Assembly: GCA_033439255.1 (NCBI GenBank)
Contig: CM065885.1
Location: 1,798,001-1,862,000, forward strand
From: Hericium rajendrae
Taxonomy: Eukaryota > Basidiomycota > Agaricomycetes > Russulales > Hericiaceae
Reading direction: 5' to 3'
DNA length: 64,000 nt
In this document: positions 43,261 through 52,773 of the stretch, piece by piece
Position numbering within the stretch: position 1 is the stretch's first letter
Layout: each line of letters begins with the position of its first letter
Notes under the pieces: model-generated
Told to the model about the DNA's origin: nothing
The model's input: the letters and a program-made list of their open reading frames with translations, nothing else
Database searches by the model: none
Made by a program: the position numbers and the translations under genes

Positions 43261-44730
43261 TCAAGCCATTGTGAAGAGGGGAGTGGGGGTTTCTATCTCG
43301 GTGTTCCTGGCATTGACCGATCCTCCTGTTGTAGCTCTGGTAGAGGAGGGCTGTCCATTCTGGTTGCGACAGAACATTGCAACATGGCCTGCTCCTCCAC
43401 ACTTGTAGCAGAGATTGTTAGTGCGATGACATTCTCGCTCTTCTGGAGACAGATGAGGGCCTTGGTATTTGCCGGGGCAACATTGGAATGCTCCCACCAA
43501 GACTTTGGCTGAGTCTATGTCTGAGTGGTGTCGCAGATCCTTGGAGAGTGTTTCCAACAGCTGGTTGGGATATAGGAAACTTCCTCTCTCCTTGGTTTGA
43601 TCCTGGTCTGAACGGCTCTCTCGAAGATGCATGTCCAGGGTGGTGGCTCGATCCTGCCAATCGATAAGGGTCTTTGGAGGGTTCTCTGCAATAGTTATCT
43701 GCTTTGAGATCTCACTGTTAAGGCCTTTCTTGTAGGCACTGATGAGTCCCACATCATTAAGGAGGGAGATGTCAGCCAACGTGTTAAAAGCAGTGGTGTA
43801 TTCATCGACACTCCTGTTTCCCTGCCTGAGGCATTGGATGTCAAAGAGTGCAGATTCTGCTGCATGGATCTCTCCGAACTGCTTGCGGAGGTCTGCTTCG
43901 AACTTGGCCCATGTGAGGGCTTCTTTCCCATCTTCCTTGAGTTCATCAAGTTGGTCGAAGTACTTGGCTGCCCAGGGTCCTGCAGTACCTCCCTGGATGT
44001 AGGAGAGGGCAAAGTAGATTTGTGTGGCTGCATCGGGGAATCGATCGGGTTTAAGTTTGAAATGGAGCTTGCATTGGCTGATGAACTCCTTGAGCTTGGT
44101 GCAAACACCCATGAAAGGCATCGGCTTATTGACATCTGGACCCTTTGCCATCTCGTCTTCTTCGTCACTGTCACTGTCTGCTGGGTTAATAGTCCTCTGA
44201 AGATCTCCGAGTCCCAAGAGGTCGTGGGTTGGGTCTGTGGTAAAGGGTAATGGGCAGAGTGCAGGGTCTGGTGTTGGATTGAAGGGCTTGAGGATGGGTC
44301 TGCTAATGGTTCTTGCTGTGAGGGGAGAGCTATCGGAGGGTTCTGAGTTGCTGTCTGGGTCTTCTTTAGGATTGGATGTCCTGGGTATAGGAACCGGTGT
44401 TTCGGTGACGAGGTCTGGGATGGAAGGTAGGGAGATGGAGGGGTCAATGGGAGTTGCTGCTCTAGAACTCTGGAGTTCCTCAAGTTCACCGGCCGGGGTT
44501 TCACTGATCCTAGGATCGGTGTAGGGAAAGGTGGTGTGGGAGTCATAGAGGGTGACAGGTCTGACAAGGTCAATCCGTTCTTCCTGGATTGAGCCATCTC
44601 TAGTTGTTCCATATAGGATATAGAATTGGCGTGTCCCGAGGTCGAACCGGTAGTGGATTTTGTTGATATCATCATAGAGGTAGCCAGACGATTCAGTCCT
44701 AGGAAATGTCGGAGTAGAGAGGAGTACACG
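43261..44730 (-). other. Gy-B gag region (fossil)
   Basis: Minus-strand gag: an acidic stretch (DSDSDEEDEMAK), a retrotransposon gag domain (FISQCKLHFKLKPDRF, then SVDEYTTAFNTLAD and AYKKGLNSEI), and a zinc knuckle, CYKCGGAGHVAMFC. An additional open region toward 45.2 kb lies between gag and the 5' LTR. It belongs to the same element as 24.6-28.8 kb. Confidence 0.8.
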
Positions 44731-45213
44731 CCCAGATTGTTGGACTATCTGCTTGTGTCATTCTCCTTCAAGTAGATAGTTTTTTCTGAAGAACTCTGCT
44801 GGGGCATTTTCCTTGGTTGAAGTGATTTTCTTTCCTTTCCTCCAGATCCTTATGAGTTTGCCATCTTTGTCATGGTATGTCAATTCCTTGTTGTAGTAAA
44901 GGAGGTCTGCCGCTTCGTCGTAAGTGTAGAGTTTTGGCCACACCTTGTTTCTACAAATTCGATAAGGGGTTGCTTGATCCTCCTCTAGGTAGTGACGATG
45001 TGCCCTTTGTTCGTCTGTTAATTCGTCTTCTGATGCCTTGAGGGGAAGGTATAGGGGAACGAGGGGAGCAATGGTGGTGTTTGGTGAGGGGGGTGACTCC
45101 GGTATGTGGAGTAGACCCTAAAGATCTTCACAGAAGATTCTTGATGGTGGATGGGATGGTGGCAGTCTGTTGTCGAGACTGTAGACTGGTTTGTGTAGGG
45201 TGAGTGGTAGGAG

Positions 45214-45223
45214 AGCTTAACCA
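45214..45223 (-). other. Gy-B primer-binding site, self-priming type
   Basis: Minus-strand TGGTTAAGCT starts 2 nt inside the LTR and is complementary over 10 nt to AGCTTAACCA within the LTR. Tf1 of fission yeast uses an 11-nt match of this kind to prime from its own 5' end. Confidence 0.6.
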
Positions 45224-45225
45224 AG

Positions 45226-45744
45226 TGCTAAGGACCGACGTCCTGTAGTGACCAAGTAGGGACTCAGGCTACACACAAACAACAAAGGCTGACCTGCTCA
45301 AGAGGCGATCAACGATGAAGAGAGTCGAGAGCGATTGAGAGAGGGAAGTGCAAGGCAGAGGGACTTAAAGGGCACTGGCGACTGACAGGAGGTAAATCCT
45401 ATAGAGTTGCAAAGTGGTTAAGCTGAGGTCTAAGGGACTCAGCTCAACTGGTTAAATACAGGAGGATGCACAGCTACGAGTCGTATCTAAGGTGATGGTA
45501 GTAACTGTGCATTGCACAGCATCATACTGCACATGATGGGGATGAAACATGATGGAGGGGTAGATAGGGTAGCACTGCAACGATCATGATGGAAATGGAT
45601 AGTGGATTGAGGCAGCGCGATAGCGTCCATGTGTGCATGTAGATATGGTTAAATAAAGGAAGTAGAGCAACGGGGCATCGACCATGGTGGGGATGTCGAA
45701 GGGAGTGATGTCAAGTTAAGAAATGAAACGTACGGTTCTTAACA
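45226..45744 (-). repeat. Gy-B 5' LTR
   Basis: 519 bp. It has the uninterrupted sequence CTCAAGAGGCGATC at the HTE-1 insertion point. The minus-strand transcript segment AGCTTAACCA (45424-45415) is complementary to the primer-binding site beside the LTR. A TATTTAA box lies about 30 nt upstream of that segment. Confidence 0.92.
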
Positions 45745-45908
45745 GTAAGATTCAGAGAAATACGGAAAGTCAAGAAGTTAGCAAAAGAAATAGAGGTAGT
45801 CTGTACAGGTAAAGGGTAGAGAAGGTTAAATATATATGATACAAAATCATGCAGAAAGACAAGTTGCGGCTAGACAAAGCGGTGGAAATTTAAAAGATGG
45901 CGAGAACA

Positions 45909-47291
45909 CTAGATCATTGCTGCGACAGGAATCTCATCTTCATCCTCAGTTGAGCAGTCATCAGCATGACAGACGAGAGCAACTCTCTTCATGTTGAAAG
46001 TTTTCTTCCACACAGTAGAGCCAGTTGATTGCCGACCTCCTCTGTCTCGGTAATGAGAAACTGTGGTCTCCAGCAGAACCACATCTCCTTCCTTGATCTG
46101 CGAGGCCTCGATACGTCTCATATGAGCATGGTAAAGATTGGTAGCATCAAAGATGCTCATAAAATCAGTGGGCTACAATCTCTGAGTCAGATATGAAATG
46201 GTCCAACTTGTGATAAACATACCTGTGTGGCACACATTCCCCTTATGCGAGAAGTGCAGAATGTCGATGCTCGAATGTCAGTATACTCGTCGTCCCTGCT
46301 AGATGTCAGATACGCCAGATTGTTCACAAGCAACCGCTTGGCCGCTTGAAGCATTTCAGGAAGCATGGGCTTCAGCGTTATTGCAGGCCTGGAGACAGCC
46401 TCACTACTAGAGTTGAAAAACCACACCTTGCGAACTGCGCCAATAATCCAGATAATTGCTGGAGTTGATGCTCCGCGGGCATGCATGATATTGCTGGCAG
46501 TTGCCACACCATTTTTAGTTTTCTCCCAGCACAGTATGTTAGGAACACGTAAAAGAGAGAAGATGTGGCTGGCTGGCTTTGTCGTGAAGAGGAAGTCATG
46601 GATACGGCTGAGAGAACATCAGTTTGATGGTGAAGACAGTGGAAGATAAATCTCATGCGAGTTGTTCGCCTCTGTACCAATGTTTGTCCCGAAGGATATC
46701 CTCTAATTGTTCCTCGGAGAGAGTGAATGTTCCTGACACCCTGCTCACCTGAGTGGAGGAACCCTCCATGCTGTGAGGTTGAATATGTGAGCTACATCAA
46801 TATGGTGTGGATGCAAATACATACTGGGTCAGAACAATAGCCAAACTTCCTTCAACTAAACCAGGCTGGGAGGTTTGCCCAACTTGTCCATCTTCTTGTT
46901 TTCCTTCATCGCTGGATTCAGTCGCACTTTCCTCCTTTGCCTGGTCATTGATATACTCCTTTGCTGCTGTTTCGACAGTCATTTCAGATTGCTCTCCCAA
47001 AACGTTCGGTTGTGAGTCAATGAGTCCGACAACTTCGTCATGAGTCCTGAGAAACAATGAGTGAATTGTTTAGAAATTGACGTTGCATACATACGCAGGT
47101 TCCTTGGCTGGAGAATGGGATGATGTGTTGCCCTCCATGTTTGGGGTCTCGTTAAGATTGCTCTGTGTCCTTCTGGAAAATTAGTCTTTAAGTCATCAGC
47201 CAAAGGTGCACACGTACGCAGGTTTCTTAGCTGCAGAACGGGATGTGGAACCTCCGGAGACAATTGTATCAAGCTTGCGTTTGCCAGCCAT
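45909..47291 (-). CDS. hypothetical host protein, 371 residues, 6 exons
   Basis: Minus-strand exons 47291-47218, 47172-47095, 47046-46825, 46770-46678, 46607-46223 and 46172-45909. They sum to 1116 nt with all phases consistent and standard GT-AG junctions. The start is MAGKRKLDTIVSGG, a basic N-terminus; an acidic Ser/Glu-rich segment (EESATESSDEGKQEDG) follows. The ordered C-terminal half includes HARGASTPAIIWIIGAVRK and KEGDVVLLETTVSHYRD, with CHADDCSTEDEDE at the end. The EGDVVLLE...WKKTFNMKRVAL segment resembles a recurrent motif in mushroom proteins of unknown function. No known catalytic motif. Its stop is 165 bp from the Gy-B LTR, so Gy-B landed just downstream of it. It looks intact. 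Confidence 0.7.
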
Positions 47292-48522
47292 GATTCGCAG
47301 AAGCGGTAAAAAGTGAAAATCAGGGTAGAAGAAAGCTAGGATGAGCAAGTGGGAAATCCTATTGATCGATTAGCAGTGCTCTCGGGCTTTTATACATCGC
47401 ATGACTTACTTTCTCCTGCAGCAAGTCAACATTATAATGCCATAGGGGTTGGCATTTCCGCAGCCGATTCAGACGTCCATTTCGTGATGACGATGATCGC
47501 ACCGTGGATGTTCAGATGGAGTGTGTGTCTCAATCAAGTTTCATTCAGTATGTCAGAATTTTTGGGCCTGGAAACAATCGCAAGATTGTCCGCTATGTCG
47601 ATCTGCCCCAGTTAACAGCGGACTTGGAAGCAAACTGAATGTCGGACCGTGAGTCATTCTTCTTTGCAGATATAGGCGGAAGCAGACAAGGTTAAAATTG
47701 TGTTGTGGAAAGTTCACAGCACAATGTCCTTGACCCTGATAGTCGGTGCGGTCGGAAGGCGGTTCCATTTGCTAGTGTCTGGAGACAATGTCAAGTCTGT
47801 TCCCCAGTGCGATGGTCTGCCCCGGATAATGGCAGACTCGGAAGCAAACTGATTTCTGCACCGCAATCCATTCTTGTTCATGGTTCGGCAGACGCGGAAG
47901 CAAACGAGGTAAAATTTGACAATACAATGTTCTCTACTGTGGCGATCAGCAGGATGGAAAGATGATTTCTGTTGGTAGTCTCACCAGAGACTTTCACGTC
48001 AGTTTCTAGAAGCAGACCGGCATTACTGGGTGAGTCACCACTAAAATCAAGATCCATTATGTCCTGCTCACCCTCGCACAAAAAAAAAGTGCGACTGGCT
48101 CTGAGTCGTCAGATCGTCAAGCGCGCAAACACGATTATGTCGGAGCGGGTTTTGCAGTTTCCACACAGACGGTAAAGTGCCACAGCCAATGTGTCGGCTG
48201 CCGAAACCATGTGTCAGGAGGTCTGAAAACAGTTGAATGGCGCGGTTGCTTCATCCATCGTCGAAATGTGTCTTTGTTGTCATCGGCGGTGTCTTATGGA
48301 GAGAATCGGTCTGTGAACCGTAAGGCATCACGTGACAGCGGCTTCGCACGATGTCTGTCTGTCTGTGATGGAACATGACCCATCGACGTGGTAATCCAAC
48401 ATTCTGTGGACTGCACAAATGGTATATAATGCCTCCCATTTTTGCTAGCAGGTTTCAACAGAAGTTCAACCGCCTTCGCACCCTCATTTGCTAGCAATGT
48501 CATTTGTCTAAACTCTTGATGA
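47292..48522. other. intergenic, with diverged internal repeats
   Basis: Between two divergent genes, so it probably holds both promoters. No gene recognised. A diverged direct repeat occupies about 47595-48000 (see separate entry). 48100-48480 shows nothing clear. Confidence 0.4.
47595..48000. repeat. diverged ~200-bp direct repeat
   Basis: Two tandem segments (about 47595-47800 and 47810-48000) share the order TCTGCCCC, GCGGAC or GCAGAC, GGAAGCAAACTGA, CATTCTT, GCGGAAGC, TTAAAAT or GTAAAAT, and ACAATGT. Identity looks like 60-65 percent by eye. Possibly old promoter-region duplication. Confidence 0.5.
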
Positions 48523-49262
48523 TTCACGTCTCGTTCGTGACACCTTCCCTGGGGACGTTTGTCGCCTTGTTCAGGATGCCATCGATGCTCAGGCCATGGA
48601 TCCTCGCAGCAAGGTGTCCGTTTCTTACCAGTCCATGACTCAATGGGCATTCGTCGGGATGAACCCTCATTTGAACGACCTGACGTGCCAGTTTGCTTTG
48701 TTCCACACTCCTCAGCCTCATGACAGAAATATGCTGTATGAGGTGGGCTTCAGGATCAGAGGCGTTTTGGGTGCACACAACCTGTCTGGCACTGGCAACT
48801 GGGATGGGTGAGTGGATTCAACTTTCTCCGTGTTTCTGTCTGATGTACGCACAGCACGAGCAACAACGCCTGTCGGGCAATCAATCATTTGGAGATTGTG
48901 CCCGGTGCCTTTATAGATCAATTTGGTGCACAGTGCACCGCTCTCGACAATGCAAAAGAGTTGATCTTGCGCAGCCTGTGCATGGGTGCAGGAGCAGGAA
49001 GCAACAATGACTATGACCCGGAGACTATGTTTTTCCAGCGCAGGGTTTTCAGCAAGGTGGTTTTGTAACATTCGAACCAGTTGTTCACGCTGATGCATTG
49101 CAGGTCTATTCTGGCATGCCGGAGAGCTCTGTGCTTACACTTGCTAATGATCCCTTCGGTCTCACAACAACTCACGACATGCTTAACCGCTGGCAGGTCA
49201 CGTCCAGACCTGCGATATTAGAGCGTAAGCTCGACGGAAAGGTCGGGCCTATCAACCACCTT
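48523..49262 (+). pseudogene. host gene cut by HTE-C
   Basis: Plus strand. Exon ~48523-48807 encodes LVRDTFPGDVCRLVQDAIDA, SVSYQSMTQWAFVGMNPHL and LYEVGFRIRGVLGAHNL. A 47-nt intron leads to 48855-49056 (NNACRAINHLEIVPGAF, LILRSLCMGAGAGSNNDYD). A second 47-nt intron leads to 49104-49262 (VYSGMPESSVLTLANDPFG, DMLNRWQVTSRPAILERKL). The frame stays open up to HTE-C, which enters the last exon. Upstream, an in-frame TAA sits just before the first exon, so the true start is unclear (Met at 48596 is an option). Protein family unknown. The rest of the gene is not visible on the far side of G4. Confidence 0.6.
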
Positions 49263-50055
49263 CATCTGAGAAAACTAAATTCCATATAGCTGCAGGTTAC
49301 ATTATAGGTGCTATCATTGAGCTATGAGAGCTATGAAGTTTGCTCATTCAGCTATGTAGAGTTATGAGAGCTATGAGAGCTTCCATAGCTTCCATAGCTG
49401 GTAGTGTCAGCTATATGATGCTATCATAGCTTCCATAGTTAGCAGTTTGAAATACATAGCATTATCATACTTAGTCAGATGAGCTATGATTGCTATGAGT
49501 GCTACATCAAGTCAGGTAGGTATGAAAGATGCCAGGTCAAAATCAATTATATTCAATGTTATAACTACGACAAGTATACTACGTTACGCGCGACATACAC
49601 AGGCGGGGCTGGCATGCACGAGAGCAGGGCACGCGACAAGGCGCGCATGTGCACGAGGGACGTGGCTGGTGTGCACGACACGGCAGTTCTGCCTGCGAGA
49701 CGCAATGGCTGTGTGCGAAGTGCCAGGCCCGTGCACGAGTGCGCATGCTGGCGGGGCCCGTGCGCAATAGCACGGGCTGCACGCAGGAAATGCAGAGCGA
49801 GGCCCGTGCGCGAGGCACTGGGCTGCCGCGGCTCATGCGGGGCTGTAGGTTTCGTGCGCGAGGTGATGGGGCCCGTGCACAGGGTGCAATGCTGCTGCGG
49901 GTGCATGTGTGAGGCGCGGGGAGTGCGTACAAGGGGCAACAGGCGTGGGCGCGTATGCGAGGCACGAAGGATGCGCGAGGAGCACGGCGGGCGTATTTGA
50001 GGTGTGGGGAGTGTGTGCGAGGGTGTGTGAGGCGGGACCGGATGCCAGGCCCGTG
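49263..50055 (+). mobile_element. HTE-C: left part of a hairpin TIR element
   Basis: Starts CATCTGAGAAAACTAAATTCC inside a host exon, followed by the left subterminal repeats (49300-49510), the shared short AT segment, and part of the GC block with an R-rich artefactual frame. The G4 LTR begins at 50056. No hairpins, promoter or right end are found on the other side of G4, so the right part is lost. Confidence 0.8.
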
Positions 50056-50478
50056 TGTCAAGACTCGGTTGTAGACAGCAGAGAACCACCCAAGTCACCA
50101 GCGATGATGAGAGCGAGAGAGCAGAGAGCAACTAGCAGCGCAGTGACCTGTATTGGAGGTACAGTACGGTACAGACGAAATGGACAATCTAGGGAAATAG
50201 GCGGGCGACAGGGAGCCTATAAGTACTGGGACGACAATGGGAAAAGAACAATGGACACCATAATGGGTCGAACAATAGAGTGAGAACAATGGTGGCCAAA
50301 AGGAGAACAATGGGAGGGAGAACAATAGGATGTCCCAAAGGGGAACAAGGGCATGGGTGAAGGATAGCCCCAGGTCATGTGAGGAAGTGAACATGTGATG
50401 GGGCTGCTGGAGCACATGACCGACGCGATGCCTTGATGGCAGAGAAGAAGGCGGAGAGAAATGGAGTGATCCGTGACA
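50056..50478 (-). repeat. G4 3' LTR
   Basis: 423-bp G-family LTR in reverse orientation. It borders truncated HTE-C. Confidence 0.92.
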
Positions 50479-52157
50479 TCACCCCCTCTCTAAGACGCAC
50501 TTTCGCCTGGAGTGCATGATGAGCATGGACGGGGTTGAGGTAGATGAGTCCACGAAGATTGAGAGCCTTGAGTGCATGCGGATGGCAGGTGTAGAAGTCA
50601 GTGATTGCACCATGGGCATTGGAAAGGGAGGTACGTGAAAGCCACTGATTTTCTGAATCAGGGTAGCCTGCCCATTTGACGAGATATTCAATGCCGCGTT
50701 TGTTCCGGGTGAGACGAGCATCGAGGACAGACTCAACTTCATACTCTTCCTCGCCCTCCACAAGGTCAGGTGGTGGTGCAGGGAAGTTGGGACCATGAGC
50801 ATCAGTTTCCTTGTAAGGGGACAACAGGGACGTGTGGAACACTGGGTGGATATGCCAGGTGGGCGGTAGCTTCAGTCGATAAGAGACTGGGCCCACATCT
50901 GAAAAATCTGATTTTTATATAGCAAAGGGTCAAACTATGGGTTCTATAGGTGAGCTATGGAGTCTATGGCTTTGACTTGTCAAGCTATATAGAGCTATGA
51001 CAGCTATCATAGCCTCCATAGCAGGCAGTGTAAAATATATAGCCTCTATAGCTAGTAGTATTAGATATATAGAGCTATGCTACTTAGTAAGGGGAGCTAT
51101 GGCTCCTATGATTACTATACTGGCTATGTTCAATGAGCTAGACACCGAAGAAATTTCTTAGATTTAAAGAAAAAGACATTACAAGTAGTCTACTATTTTA
51201 CTAAAGTATCTAAGTTCCTAATTAGAGACCTCGCATGCATGCACAAGGGCACGCGCAGACGACGTGGTGCCCGTCATCGGAACCATCATGCCCGCACCGT
51301 CGCTGACATGCGTGGCTCCACGTGCCATCGCCATGCCGTTGCCGGTGTGCGGGGCCTTGCGCGTGCAGATGGGACTGCCCGCAGCTGCCCATGCGCGCGG
51401 TTGCCGACGTGCATGGGGCATGCGTGGCCTCGGACGCGCAGACGGCGCCGTGCGTGGCTATCTCACCATGCGTGCTTACGTGCGCTGGCGCGATCATCTG
51501 TGGCCGTATGCAGGGGAGCCGTGCGTGACAGCCCGCATACTGGCAGGGCCATGCATGGCTGCCCGTGCTATGCGTGCGTGGCGCAGTCCTCCATGGCCAT
51601 GTGCAGGCAGCACGCGGCCGCGAGAAAGCGAGGGCGTGGCGGCGGGCGACCACCCGTGCATTGGCAAGGCTGGGCGCGGTGATGCTCGCCGTGCGTGTGT
51701 GTGCGTACGTGGTGACGCAGTCGTCTGCGACCGTGCGAGGGCAGGGCGGGGTGAGGGCAGGGCGGGGCATGCGTGACAGCCCGCAAGCCAGCGGGGCCAT
51801 GCACGGCGCAAGGCGGTGGACGGCCGCGCCAGCGCACGCATTCGCGTGCTGGCAGCCGCGGACGACTCGGCCAGCGTGCGCATGCGCGGGGCTACTCGTG
51901 GCTGCGGGCGACCTCAATGGCCGCGGACTGTCCCGCCAGCCCATGCACAGCGTGCGCAGGCGCGGATGCACTGGCGATCGTCCGCGGCCGTGCGTGCGGA
52001 CTTGCCAGCGCGTGTGGCCCAAGCACGCTGGTGGGGCCACGCACATGCATCCTGCTGGCAGTGGGAGGCGAGGGCGAGTCGGGGGTGGGAGTGGAAGTGG
52101 GACCGGGGCTTGTGGGTTGGTGTTGCAGTAGAGGGCGAGCACGTCGTACGACGTTTA

Positions 52158-52191
52158 GTCGGGCCTCGTTGCCGTGGCAATGAGACCCGAC
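52158..52191. promoter_or_regulatory. HTE-D X-box-like palindrome
   Basis: 34-bp palindrome centred on GT with one mismatch and one G-T pair; the inner part is TTGCC-GT-GGCAA. Confidence 0.6.
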
Positions 52192-52288
52192 GTCGGCGTC
52201 GACGACGGCATTGTCGAGGGAGTGGGAAAGGGTGGTGTCGTAGGTGTGGCCGCGGGGTGTGAAGGGCAGGGCGTGGTCGCGAAAAGAC

Positions 52289-52320
52289 ACGAGTATCGTT
52301 CGAAAACGAACGATACTCGT
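52289..52320. other. HTE-D hairpin 1
   Basis: 14-bp perfect arms ACGAGTATCGTTCG and CGAACGATACTCGT, loop AAAA. Confidence 0.85.
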
Positions 52321-52505
52321 ATGATTAGCACAAAAACAAAAAAAAGACGACTATTGTACTTATCTTAGTTCCCTCGGCATCCCTGCGAGACCTCCCGACC
52401 GTCGAATGACACCGTGCGTTGCGTATAGAAAGAGGTTGGGGCATGGGAGGGAGAGGATGGACTCGGAGTGAAAGGTGAACGAAGTTGAACGCACCAAGTC
52501 GTGCA

Positions 52506-52529
52506 TCGAGTGCCACAGCAAGCACTCGA
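52506..52529. other. HTE-D hairpin 2
   Basis: 8-bp perfect arms TCGAGTGC and GCACTCGA, loop CACAGCAA. Confidence 0.8.
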
Positions 52530-52764
52530 CTCGTGCGGCTGGCGGTTTCGAGCTCAACAACTCAAATAAAATCTTTAAAAATCCAAATAAAACACCGAAC
52601 GTATAACTTTGTTGTATCTAGACTATGAATGAGCCAGGCATGTATCTACTCTACTCTACATTCTCGAGCAACCGATGTACCTTAGTGAAGTCTGCATCAG
52701 TAGCCTCTGCCGCGGCGCCCGGCAACCGCCGGCCAGCTGTAATTCGGGCTCCAACACGCTCGCC

Positions 52765-52773
52765 TATATAAGG
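52765..52773 (+). promoter_or_regulatory. HTE-D TATA box
   Basis: TATATAAGG followed by GCATGCGCGATGCGCG, as in HTE-1. Confidence 0.75.

Larger units (their letters stand above)
21304..45744 (-). mobile_element. Gy-B: second gypsy chromovirus family, carrying three insertions
   Basis: A gypsy element bounded by two 519-bp LTRs and a perfect 5-bp target duplication GTAAG (21299-21303 and 45745-45749). Without its insertions it would be about 8.8 kb. Parts in minus-strand order: gag with CCHC knuckle (about 44.7-43.3 kb), protease region, spacer, reverse transcriptase and RNase H (about 28.8-26.8 kb), integrase and chromodomain (about 26.8-25.5 kb), and a downstream zinc-knuckle reading frame (about 25.4-24.6 kb). 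Inserted are HTE-1 in the 3' LTR, HTE-A (holding HTE-B) in the protease region, and G3 between gag and protease. It is broken, with several breaks besides the insertions. The LTR pair differs by about 3 percent, so it is moderately old. Confidence 0.92.
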
